In this document: in pieces, positions 8,823 to 17,923 of the stretch
Layout: each line of letters opens with the position of its first letter
Position numbering within the stretch: the stretch's first letter is position 1
From: Marinobacter sp. LQ44
Lineage (GTDB): Bacteria > Pseudomonadota > Gammaproteobacteria > Pseudomonadales > Oleiphilaceae
DNA length: 64,000 bases
Reading direction: 5' to 3'
NCBI RefSeq assembly: GCF_001447155.2
Contig: NZ_CP014754.1
Location: forward strand, 1,178,001 to 1,242,000
Notes under the pieces: model-generated
Databases searched by the model: none
The model's input: only the letters and a program-made list of their open reading frames with translations
What the model was told of the DNA's origin: nothing
Program-made: the position numbers and the translations under genes

Positions 8823-9116
8823 TTACTGCACCATCTCGTCATAACCCTCTTCCATGGCATCACCGGCTTCATCGGCTGCTTCGCCCATTTCTTCACCGGC
8901 TTCCTCAGCACCTTCTTTCATTTCACCCCAGGCGCTTTCGTCCTGACCAGTGGCGTTTTCCCAGGTTTCTTCAGCAGCATCGGTGGCATCGTCCATCATC
9001 TCGCCAGCATTCTCGCCAGCCTGCTCAAAGTCTGCACCTTCATCGCTTTCAGAGCTGCAGGCCGCCAGGCCGAATGTTGCAACCAAGGCCAGTGCACTCA
9101 ACGTGAGCTTGTTCAT
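8823..9116 (-). CDS. Small highly acidic lipoprotein
   Basis: The product has 97 residues. Its lipoprotein signal peptide has the cleavage motif L17-A-A-C20, and the mature part of 77 residues is almost entirely Glu, Asp, Ala, Gly and Met, in repeated EEAGE/DAAEE-like units. The mature chain has virtually no basic residues and is probably an extended or amphipathic helix. There is no enzyme signature. It resembles entericidin-like or envelope-stress small lipoproteins in design only. It is monocistronic and ends just after 8820. The function is unknown. Confidence 0.75.
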   Translation of the reverse strand: MNKLTLSALALVATFGLAACSSESDEGADFEQAGENAGEMMDDATDAAEETWENATGQDESAWGEMKEGAEEAGEEMGEAADEAGDAMEEGYDEMVQ

Positions 9117-9195
9117 AACATATCCCTCTGTTGATACATGTTTAAGACGCCAACAGAGTAGTGCCGATGGTCCGTAAAAGGCAATTACCTGCCGA

Positions 9196-9447
9196 TTACT
9201 CTTTGGTTAACCGCTGGCCGTCCACCATGATGACATGCTCCACGCCTACCACTTTACCTTTACCCAATACCAGAAAGTCATGACCGGCGCGGCTCAGGAG
9301 GTCGCGGATAACTTCATGCACTACGCATATCTGCCCGGCCGGGTCCCGGTACACGATCTCGGCCAGCTGCCGTGACCGCACGTATTCGCGAAGCCTTTCC
9401 TGAACGCTCCAGGAGATGATCGCTGGAGAAGGATTTGAGGCACTCAT
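9196..9447 (-). CDS. Small Rof-like (Rho-binding antiterminator type) protein
   Basis: The product has 83 residues starting at ATG 9447, where an AGGGAAG ribosome site precedes MSASNPSP. A longer in-frame extension to 9534 looks non-coding. The C-terminal half (VVHEVIRDLLSRAGHDFLVLGKGKVVGVEHVIMVDG) alternates strands as in Sm-like folds and resembles the Rof family, which binds Rho and inhibits termination. Similarity is by pattern only and the acidic N-terminal motif of Rof is not obvious. It is monocistronic and divergent from alkB. It could equally be an unrelated small regulatory protein. Confidence 0.5.
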   Translation of the reverse strand: MSASNPSPAIISWSVQERLREYVRSRQLAEIVYRDPAGQICVVHEVIRDLLSRAGHDFLVLGKGKVVGVEHVIMVDGQRLTKE

Positions 9448-9610
9448 AGTTTCTTCCCTGTTGTTCTTGTTTTGACAAAGTCTGGACCAGAAGCGCAAGT
9501 CTTGCCACTTCCAATGAAAGACCATCAGCGCCATCCGGGGGCTCTGCCCGGTGTTGACACCTCAAACATTGTCATTCAGGGCCAAGGTCGCCATCGACCA
9601 CACACGACTG

Positions 9611-9639
9611 TTGCATTGCACGATTGTCCGACATAAATT
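9611..9639 (+). promoter_or_regulatory. Candidate sigma-70 promoter of alkB
   Basis: TTGCAT (9611-9616) and TAAATT (9634-9639) are separated by exactly 17 bases and lie 40 bases upstream of the alkB ATG. The assignment is by consensus similarity only. No clear operator was identified, so alkane-dependent control cannot be read from this sequence. Confidence 0.4.
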
Positions 9640-9678
9640 AAAAACACAAGAACCGAAGAACACCACGGAGAGTCAGAC

Positions 9679-10932
9679 ATGAATGCCAAAGTGAAAGGGT
9701 CCCCGGACTCCCAACAGGTAGACGCCAACTGGAAAGATCCCAAACGGTACATGTGGTTGCTGGGCCCCGCGCTTCCCGGCATTGGCCTGGCGGCGTTAAC
9801 TGGCTATGCCCTGGCCCCGAAAAAACTCAAGGCCCTGGCCTGGACTGGTCCGGCTCTCGTGCATGGCATCATTCCCGCACTCGATCGCGCCATCGGCGAG
9901 GACAAGAGCAACCCGCCGGAGTCCGCTGTTAAGTCGCTTGAGCAAGACAAGTACTACGACCGCATTGTGAAGGCGTTTATTCCAACCCAGTACGCCATGA
10001 CCTTTATGGGCGCCTGGCTAGCCAGCCGCAAGAAAACGCCCCTTGAAGACAAGATCGGCCTGACCCTGACCGTGGGCGCCATTAACGGTGTGGGTATCAA
10101 CACCGCCCACGAGCTGGGCCACAAGCCCAACAAGCTGAACAAGTTGATGGCCATGGCAGCTCTGGCACCAACGGGTTATACCCATTTCGTGGTTGAGCAT
10201 AATTTTGGCCACCACAAACGGGTGGCGACACCGGAAGACCCGGCCAGCAGCCGGATGGGCGAAAGTTTCTGGAAGTTCCTGCCCCGTACCGTGTTTGGCG
10301 GCATGAAGTCGGCAGTGAAGATTGAAAAAGCGCGGCTGGCCCGTAAAGGCAAGGGCTTCTGGAGCCTGGACAATGAGCTGCTGCAAGGCTGGGCCATGAG
10401 TGCCGGTTTCTTTGGCGCGACAACACTGGTTTGCGGCCCCAGGGCGGTGCCGTTCCTGGCGGCGCAGGCGGTGTATGGCGCAAGCCTGTTGGAGAGCGTG
10501 AATTACATTGAGCACTACGGCCTGCTGCGCCAGAAGGACAAGAACGGTAAGTATGAGCGCACGCAGCCGGAGCACAGCTGGAACAGTAATCATGTTGTGA
10601 CCAACCTGTTCCTGTATCAGTTGCAGCGGCATTCAGACCATCACGCACACCCGGCCCGGAGTTACCAGGCCCTGAGGCATTTTGAGAAGGCGCCGCAGTT
10701 GCCGGGGGGGTATGCGTCGATGTTATTGCCGGCGTATTTGCCCCAGTGGTGGTACGAGACCATGGATAAGCGGGTAATTGACCACTACGAGGGGGATCTG
10801 TCGAAGATCAACTGGGACCCTGATCGTAAGGAGGAGCTGATGGCCAAGTATGCGGATTACGCTGCGAAAGTGGCGGCGGAGGCTGCGGCTCGGCGGGCTT
10901 CTGGTTCTTCTTCGGAGTCTGAGGCAGCCTGA
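9679..10932 (+). CDS. alkB: Alkane 1-monooxygenase (AlkB), membrane di-iron hydroxylase
   Basis: This 417-residue integral membrane enzyme oxidises the terminal methyl of n-alkanes to 1-alkanols, using electrons from rubredoxin. All four diagnostic motifs are present: HELGHK at residues 144-149, EHNFGHH at 173-179, NYIEHYG at 275-281, and LQRHSDHHAHPARSYQ from 315. Hydrophobic helices flank them as expected. The last 20 residues are an Ala/Ser/Glu-rich tail without motifs. GGAG lies upstream of the ATG. No rubredoxin or rubredoxin reductase gene is adjacent, so electron partners must be encoded elsewhere. Downstream beta-oxidation genes give a coherent alkane-to-acetyl-CoA neighbourhood. Confidence 0.96.
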   Translation: MNAKVKGSPDSQQVDANWKDPKRYMWLLGPALPGIGLAALTGYALAPKKLKALAWTGPALVHGIIPALDRAIGEDKSNPPESAVKSLEQDKYYDRIVKAFIPTQYAMTFMGAWLASRKKTPLEDKIGLTLTVGAINGVGINTAHELGHKPNKLNKLMAMAALAPTGYTHFVVEHNFGHHKRVATPEDPASSRMGESFWKFLPRTVFGGMKSAVKIEKARLARKGKGFWSLDNELLQGWAMSAGFFGATTLVCGPRAVPFLAAQAVYGASLLESVNYIEHYGLLRQKDKNGKYERTQPEHSWNSNHVVTNLFLYQLQRHSDHHAHPARSYQALRHFEKAPQLPGGYASMLLPAYLPQWWYETMDKRVIDHYEGDLSKINWDPDRKEELMAKYADYAAKVAAEAAARRASGSSSESEAA

Positions 10933-10976
10933 GTCCGGGAGTTATGTTTCGGCCCTAGCCTTCGGGTTAGGTGCCG

Positions 10977-11086
10977 GCGGCGGGTTGGGGCCACCCTTCC
11001 GGGAGACGCCGTGAACCCATCCATGGGGGCTTGAGCGCAGCATCCCTGCTGCGCACACTCCCGGAAGGGTGGCCCCAACCCGCCGC
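10977..11086 (+). repeat. Palindromic intergenic element, copy 1
   Basis: A perfect 28-base inverted repeat (10977-11004 with 11059-11086) encloses a 54-base core with two inner hairpins: CCCAT-CC-ATGGG at 11016-11027 and GCGCAGCA-TCCC-TGCTGCGC at 11035-11054. The core is shared with five other elements in this window. It lies between the convergent alkB and crotonase genes and could end both transcripts, although neither side has a T tract. Confidence 0.9.
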
Positions 11087-11159
11087 TTTCGCTTCCGTGG
11101 GATAGTCATTGACTCAACAAATCGCTTCGAACAAAAGCCCGATCAACGACGCAAGCCCG

Positions 11160-11939
11160 CTACTTTCCTTGGAACACGGCTTCCCTTCTTTCCAGGAACG
11201 ACTGGATTCCTTCTTTGACATCTTCGCTGGCCATAACCGGGCGCAGTTCCGGGAACAGGCGCTCCTTGGCCACTTCCTGGCCTTCGGAAACGGCAATCTT
11301 TGAGGATTTCAGGCTGCCCTGAACGCCCAGAGGTGCGGCCTTGGCGATCTTCTCAGCGATCTCCATGGCCTTGTTGAACTGTTCGCCAGGCTCCACCAGT
11401 TCCTGGATCAGGCCCCACTGGTAGGCCTGTTCGGCGGTCCATTCGTCACCGGTGAGCAGATAACGCTGAGCGTTGCCCCAGCCGATTTCACGCTGCAGGC
11501 GGATGGTGGCGCCGCCGCAGGCGAATATGCCGCGTTTAACTTCCAGCTGGGCGAAGCGAGTGCCTTTGGCGGCTACGCGGATGTCGGTGTTGAGCATCAT
11601 TTCGACACCACAGGTGAAGCAGATGCCCTGAGCGGCGAAGACCACAGGTTTGGTGAGGCCTTCTCCGGTGATGTGGAACGGGTCGAGTTCGCCTTCGCCG
11701 GGTTCGATGCCTTTGCCGTTGGCGAACACGCCGGCCCAGTCGTCCAGTTGCAGGCCGCTGGTGAAGTGGTCACCGTTGGCGTACATGACAGCGACGCGGA
11801 GTTCCGGGTCATTCTGGAGCTGGTAATAGGCCGCGGCGATTTCGTGGTACATGGCCCGGTTCATGGCGTTCATTTTTTCCGGGCGGTTCAGGCCTATTTT
11901 CAGGATGTGGCCTTGTTTTTCTACGTTTACCAGTGGCAT
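11160..11939 (-). CDS. Enoyl-CoA hydratase/isomerase family protein (crotonase)
   Basis: This 259-residue crotonase-fold enzyme probably hydrates or isomerises 2-enoyl-CoA during fatty-acid degradation. Visible family features are the opening VEKQGHILKIGLNRPEKMNAMN, the CoA/oxyanion segment HFTSGLQLDDW near residues 58-68, the second oxyanion stretch ICFTCGVEMMLNTDIRVAA, and the C-terminal helix FLERREAVFQGK. The precise reaction within the superfamily cannot be fixed from the sequence. It lies downstream of, and on the same strand as, the acyl-CoA dehydrogenase gene, with a palindromic element between them, which fits a shared catabolic role. Confidence 0.88.
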   Translation of the reverse strand: MPLVNVEKQGHILKIGLNRPEKMNAMNRAMYHEIAAAYYQLQNDPELRVAVMYANGDHFTSGLQLDDWAGVFANGKGIEPGEGELDPFHITGEGLTKPVVFAAQGICFTCGVEMMLNTDIRVAAKGTRFAQLEVKRGIFACGGATIRLQREIGWGNAQRYLLTGDEWTAEQAYQWGLIQELVEPGEQFNKAMEIAEKIAKAAPLGVQGSLKSSKIAVSEGQEVAKERLFPELRPVMASEDVKEGIQSFLERREAVFQGK

Positions 11940-12006
11940 TGGTGTTTTCCTCTGCTTTGGGCGCCTAGCCTGTTTGTTTGGGTGCTCGCACGATCAACGG
12001 GTAGAG

Positions 12007-12080
12007 CTTTCCGGGACACGCTGTGAATACGTCCCTGTACGCTTGACTGCAGCATCCCTGCTGCAGACAGTCCCGGAAAG
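12007..12080 (+). repeat. Palindromic intergenic element, copy 2
   Basis: An 11-base perfect closing stem (12007-12017 with 12070-12080) carries the conserved core. Inner hairpins are TAC...GTA around GTCCCT, and CTGCAGCA-TCCC-TGCTGCAG at 12047-12066. Weaker complementarity continues outward to roughly 11965 and 12121, as if longer arms had decayed. It sits between two co-directional minus-strand genes. Confidence 0.85.
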
Positions 12081-12145
12081 GCCCACCGGCCGAACGTGCT
12101 TACCACCAAAACAGGCAGGCTACGAACTGGACCAAGACTCCAGAA

Positions 12146-13948
12146 CTAGAACCAATCGGCCTTCATGTTCAAGCACGTATCATCCTGATTGCGCAGCAAC
12201 ACCAGATCCTGGGCCACAGTGGGTAATTCCCAGTGGAAGAAGTACTGGGCGGCCTGGAGTTTGCCCTGGTAGAAATTGCGTTCTCTGTCGCTGTTGGCAG
12301 ACGCCAGAGCGTTGGCAGCCGCATTGGCCTGCCGCAACCACATCCAGGCGACGATGATGTGACCAAACAGGTGCAGGTAGCAGCTGGCGTTAGCGAGGGT
12401 TTTGTCGACTTCGCCACCCATCAGGGATTTACCCAGGCTTTGGGTGACTTTCACCGCCTGCTGCAGGGTTTCACTGAGGGACAATGCCCACTGCTGGCAA
12501 CGGTCGGTGGTGGCCGCCTGCAGATCCACCTGCATTTCCTGCATCAGCAACTGCAGGCCATGGCTCTGGTCCTGCCAGATTTTGCGACCCAGCAGGTCCA
12601 GGGCCTGGATGCCGTTGGTGCCTTCGTGGATCGGGTTCAGGCGGTTGTCGCGCCAGCATTGTTCCACCGGGTATTCCCGGGTATAGCCGGCGCCACCGTA
12701 GACCTGGATCGCCAGGTCGTTGGCTTTCGGGCCGTATTCCGAGGGCCAGGCTTTGATCACCGGAGTGAGCAGGTCCAGCAGTTTGCCGGCTTCCATTCGC
12801 TTCTGTTCATCCGGGTGGGTGTGCTGGTCGTCCATCAGGCGAGCGCCATACAGGCACAGGGCCAGGCCACCTTCGCTGTAGGCTTTCTGAGCCAGCAGCA
12901 TGCGGCGTACGTCGGCGTGGTCGATGATGGGCACCTGCGGGCTTTCGGGGTTCTTTTCGCTGGCTTTGCGACCCTGCAGGCGGTCTTTGGCGTATTCCAG
13001 GCTGTGCATGTAACCCCGGTATCCGATCACAGCAGCACCGAAGCCGACGCCAATGCGGGCTTCGTTCATCATCTGGAACATGTATTTCAGGCCCTGATGG
13101 GGTTCGCCCACCAGGTAGCCGTGGCAGGGGGCGTCGTCGCCGAAGCTCAGGGCGGTGGATGTGGTGCCTCGGTAGCCGAGCTTGTGAATCAGGCCGGCGA
13201 GGCTGACGCCGTTGCGTCCGCCCGGGTCGCCGTTTTCGTCTACGTGGAATTTCGGGACGATGAACAGGGAGATGCCTTTCACACCGGCCGGGGCGCCTTT
13301 GATTTTCGCCAGCACCATGTGAACGATGTTTTCGGTGATGCTCTGTTCACCGCCGGAGATATAGATCTTGGCGCCTTTGATCAGGTAGTGGCCATCGTCG
13401 GTAGGTGTGGCGGAGGTGCGGATGTCCGCCAGGCTGGAGCCGGCGTGGGGCTCGGTCAGGGCCATGGTGCCGCTGTAGCGGCCGCTGAGCATGTTGGGCA
13501 GGAATTTTTCCTTCTGCTCGTCGTTGCCAAATACGCGGATGAGGTTGGCGGCGGCTGTGGTCAGGAACGGGTAGCCGGCGGTACCTGGGTTGGCAGCAGT
13601 GAAGAAGCCGTTGCACGCGGCCATGACCGATTCCGGCAGTTGCATGCCGCCGAGGTCGTAGTCGTAGCGACCGGCGAGGAAGCCCGCTTCGGCGTAGGCG
13701 TCAAAGGCCTGTTTGACGTCTGGCAGCATCTCCACCTGGCCGTTGACGAATTTGGGTTCATCTTTGTCGGCAGCGCTGTTGTGATTGGCGAATTTTTCTT
13801 TCGCCATTTTGTCGGCGGTTTCGATGACGGCGTCGAAGGTGTCTTTGCTGTGTTCGCTGAAGCGCTCCCGTTCGGTGAGGGCTTCGGTGTTCATCACTTC
13901 GTAGAGCTGGAATGCCAGGTCTCGGCGGTCGATCAGGGTGTCGGTCAT
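12146..13948 (-). CDS. Acyl-CoA dehydrogenase, long form of about 600 residues
   Basis: This flavoprotein oxidises acyl-CoA to trans-2-enoyl-CoA, the first step of beta-oxidation. Seen in order: an N-terminal helical domain; the FAD-binding GTMALTEPHAGSSLADIRT near residues 163-181; KIYISGGEQ; then the C-terminal helical domain with VYGGAGYTREYPVEQCWRD and NPIHEGTNGIQALDLLGRK. The catalytic base is probably E442 in that last motif. The final 150 residues form the extra C-terminal domain typical of 590-600-residue proteobacterial dehydrogenases. It is divergent from a GlxA-type regulator, with palindrome copy 3 in the shared promoter region. A large open frame antisense to it is a composition artefact. 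Confidence 0.95.
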   Translation of the reverse strand: MTDTLIDRRDLAFQLYEVMNTEALTERERFSEHSKDTFDAVIETADKMAKEKFANHNSAADKDEPKFVNGQVEMLPDVKQAFDAYAEAGFLAGRYDYDLGGMQLPESVMAACNGFFTAANPGTAGYPFLTTAAANLIRVFGNDEQKEKFLPNMLSGRYSGTMALTEPHAGSSLADIRTSATPTDDGHYLIKGAKIYISGGEQSITENIVHMVLAKIKGAPAGVKGISLFIVPKFHVDENGDPGGRNGVSLAGLIHKLGYRGTTSTALSFGDDAPCHGYLVGEPHQGLKYMFQMMNEARIGVGFGAAVIGYRGYMHSLEYAKDRLQGRKASEKNPESPQVPIIDHADVRRMLLAQKAYSEGGLALCLYGARLMDDQHTHPDEQKRMEAGKLLDLLTPVIKAWPSEYGPKANDLAIQVYGGAGYTREYPVEQCWRDNRLNPIHEGTNGIQALDLLGRKIWQDQSHGLQLLMQEMQVDLQAATTDRCQQWALSLSETLQQAVKVTQSLGKSLMGGEVDKTLANASCYLHLFGHIIVAWMWLRQANAAANALASANSDRERNFYQGKLQAAQYFFHWELPTVAQDLVLLRNQDDTCLNMKADWF

Positions 13949-14076
13949 TCTGGGTCTCCTGTTTATTGCCCCTAGCGTCTCACAGTCTCTGCGGTTGTTG
14001 GAATTGTCATTTCTGACTTATTCTTGGCGAATTCCGTCATACCATGCTGGATCTTTTTGGAGATTGGCGCCCGGCT

Positions 14077-14180
14077 GGAGGTGTGGGGGAGCTTTCCGGG
14101 AGACGCCGTGAACCCGTCCGTGGGGGCTTGAGCGCAGCTTCCCTGCTGCGCACACTCCCGGAAAGCTCCCCCACACCTCC
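14077..14180 (+). repeat. Palindromic intergenic element, copy 3
   Basis: A perfect 25-base inverted repeat (14077-14101 with 14156-14180) surrounds a core almost identical to copy 1. The inner GCGCAGC/GCTGCGC hairpin is intact, and CCC...GGG flanks the first TCC loop. This copy lies between divergently transcribed genes, where no terminator is needed. Confidence 0.9.
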
Positions 14181-14235
14181 CGCCTACTCCAGCGTCAGCT
14201 GATCAAGCTGTCTACAACCTCGGAGCACTATTGCT

Positions 14236-15228
14236 TTGAAAACCGTCACTATCATCGGCTTCAACGGAGCGCTGGCCAGTGCCATCACCGGTATGATCGA
14301 CCTGTTTCGTCTGGCCGGGGTGACCTGGGCTCGAATCCATGGCGAGCAGCCGACGGCACGGTTCAGAACCCGGCTGCTGACCGAAAATGGCGATCCGTGC
14401 CGATGCATCAATGGCGTGACCCTGCTGGCGGATGGTTCCTGGCAGGATGTTGACGAACTGGGTGCCGATGACTTGCTGATTATTCCGACCATTGGTGCAC
14501 CTATTGATGAAGTTCTGCAAACCAACAGTCCGTTGATTCAGTGGCTTTCTCAGTTTCAGGATGCAGCGCCCGGCGATGTTCGGGTGGCCAGTAACTGTAC
14601 CGGGGCGTTTTTGTTGGCGGCGGCGGGGTTACTGGATGGCAGAGAGGCCACTACACACTGGGGGTTTGGTGAACAGTTCAGGCGGCAGTTTCCGGCTGTA
14701 AATCTCCATGCCGAAAAGCTGGTCACGGTTGATGGCCCTGTAGCCTGCGCCGGGGGTGGTATGGCCTGGTGGGATCTGGGGGTGTATCTGGTGGAGCGGC
14801 TGGCAGGTGCGCAGGTGGCCAGGGAGTTGGCGAAGGCGTTTGTGATTGATGCCGGGCGTACGAGCCAGGCGCCGTATAGCGTGCTGCAGGCCAAGCGATA
14901 CCATTCAGACCAGGTGATTCACCAGGTTCAGGATTGGCTGGAGGAACATTTCAGAGAGCCGGTTTCATTGCCAGAGCTTTCCAGCTTCTCCGGGTTGTCC
15001 GAAAGGTCGCTGTTACGTCGGTTCCGGCAGGCGACAGGGGATTCACCGTCCAGCTATCTGCAGCTACTCCGTGTCGAGGAGGCTCGCAGGCTACTCGAAT
15101 CCTCAAAGGGAGGGCTTGAGTCGGTCACCCGGGCGGTCGGATACGAGGATGTGAGTTCGTTCAGCCGGCTGTTTCGTCGGCATACGAAGCTTTCACCAGG
15201 CGCCTATCGGGCGAAATTCGGCCGATAG
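14236..15228 (+). CDS. GlxA-type AraC-family transcriptional regulator
   Basis: This 330-residue two-domain regulator has an N-terminal DJ-1/PfpI-like amidotransferase fold, about residues 1-190, with the nucleophile-elbow Cys at C121 (VASNCTGAFLLAAAGLL). The C-terminal AraC HTH domain, about residues 225-325, contains LSSFSGLSERSLLRRFRQATGDSP and the signature SVTRAVGYEDVSSFSRLFRRHTKLSPGAYR. The start is TTG 14236, preceded by GGAG at 14222-14225. Such regulators usually sense small metabolites. Divergence from the acyl-CoA dehydrogenase suggests it may control that gene, but this is only positional. Confidence 0.9.
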   Translation: MKTVTIIGFNGALASAITGMIDLFRLAGVTWARIHGEQPTARFRTRLLTENGDPCRCINGVTLLADGSWQDVDELGADDLLIIPTIGAPIDEVLQTNSPLIQWLSQFQDAAPGDVRVASNCTGAFLLAAAGLLDGREATTHWGFGEQFRRQFPAVNLHAEKLVTVDGPVACAGGGMAWWDLGVYLVERLAGAQVARELAKAFVIDAGRTSQAPYSVLQAKRYHSDQVIHQVQDWLEEHFREPVSLPELSSFSGLSERSLLRRFRQATGDSPSSYLQLLRVEEARRLLESSKGGLESVTRAVGYEDVSSFSRLFRRHTKLSPGAYRAKFGR

Positions 15229-15368
15229 TATGGTGTTACAGGTCACAATTCAGTCTTTGGTAGCGTTTCTGTGGCGCGAGTTATGCATCAAACTGTCTTG
15301 TAGGCGTTTTTTTGCCGCCGTACGTAAATAATCTTGACAGTTTTAACCCTTCGGGGGAGGTCGTTTCC

Positions 15369-15533
15369 ATGAACGCACCGTTGAAGCAGAGCCGGGCCGA
15401 TGTACTTAACCGGCTGTACGATATGAAGCGCAAGCAGCTCGCGCAGGCCAGTCAGCAGGGTAACAGCCTGCGTTGCCAGGTATTGGAAGCCGAAGCAGAG
15501 GCGATTTCCAATGCCCTGAAAACCGTTCGATAG
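15369..15533 (+). CDS. Small hypothetical protein (54 residues)
   Basis: ATG 15369 follows a strong GGGGGAGG ribosome site, which favours it over the upstream in-frame Met at 15312. The product is charged and probably helical (MNAPLKQSRADVLNRLYDMKRKQ...), with one Cys and no membrane segment. A hairpin overlaps its stop codon. It faces fadH convergently. I do not recognise the family. Coding potential is supported by the ribosome site and the protein-like composition. Confidence 0.6.
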   Translation: MNAPLKQSRADVLNRLYDMKRKQLAQASQQGNSLRCQVLEAEAEAISNALKTVR

Positions 15534-15562
15534 CCATTTATCCAGACAACAGCTATCGAACG
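15524..15562 (+). terminator. Hairpin overlapping a stop codon, possible terminator
   Basis: CGTTCGATAGC (15524-15534) pairs perfectly with GCTATCGAACG (15552-15562) across a 17-base loop. The left arm contains the TAG stop of the 54-residue gene. There is no T tract, so it may stabilise a 3' end or act for both convergent transcripts rather than terminate by itself. Confidence 0.5.
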
Positions 15563-15599
15563 CCACTTCCGGTCAACTGATGACGTAGCAGGTCACTTT

Positions 15600-17696
<2,097 letters not shown>

Positions 17697-17804
17697 TTAG
17701 CACACCCTCTACGACCAAGGTATTACCCGGCGGGAACCTTCTGCTTTATTTACCGTCAGACGGCACCGGTTGCGGAGCACGGTTTACCTTGCCTTTAATC
17801 AATC

Positions 17805-17825
17805 TGTCAGATAGTCTTTCTGACA
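17805..17825 (+). promoter_or_regulatory. Inverted repeat in the mrp leader, possible operator
   Basis: TGTCAGA and TCTGACA (17805-17811 and 17819-17825) form a 7-base dyad with a 7-base spacer, about 100 bases before the mrpA start. A second dyad, GATATTC/GAATATC, lies at 17847-17869. Either could bind a regulator or form an mRNA structure. There is no independent support. Confidence 0.3.
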
Positions 17826-17923
17826 CCTATAAAGGGCTAAACCATAGATATTCCCTATCAATGAATATCCTGCACCCCGGTGTTGGCATATCGCCGCGGT
17901 GCCCAAATGGAGCTTTGACGCAC

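Noticed and set aside
12233..13975. A 580-codon open frame antisense to the acyl-CoA dehydrogenase
   Set aside because: Its composition (Val/Phe/Gly/His-rich, no motifs) is what the complementary strand of a GC-rich coding gene gives, and the dehydrogenase itself is unambiguous.
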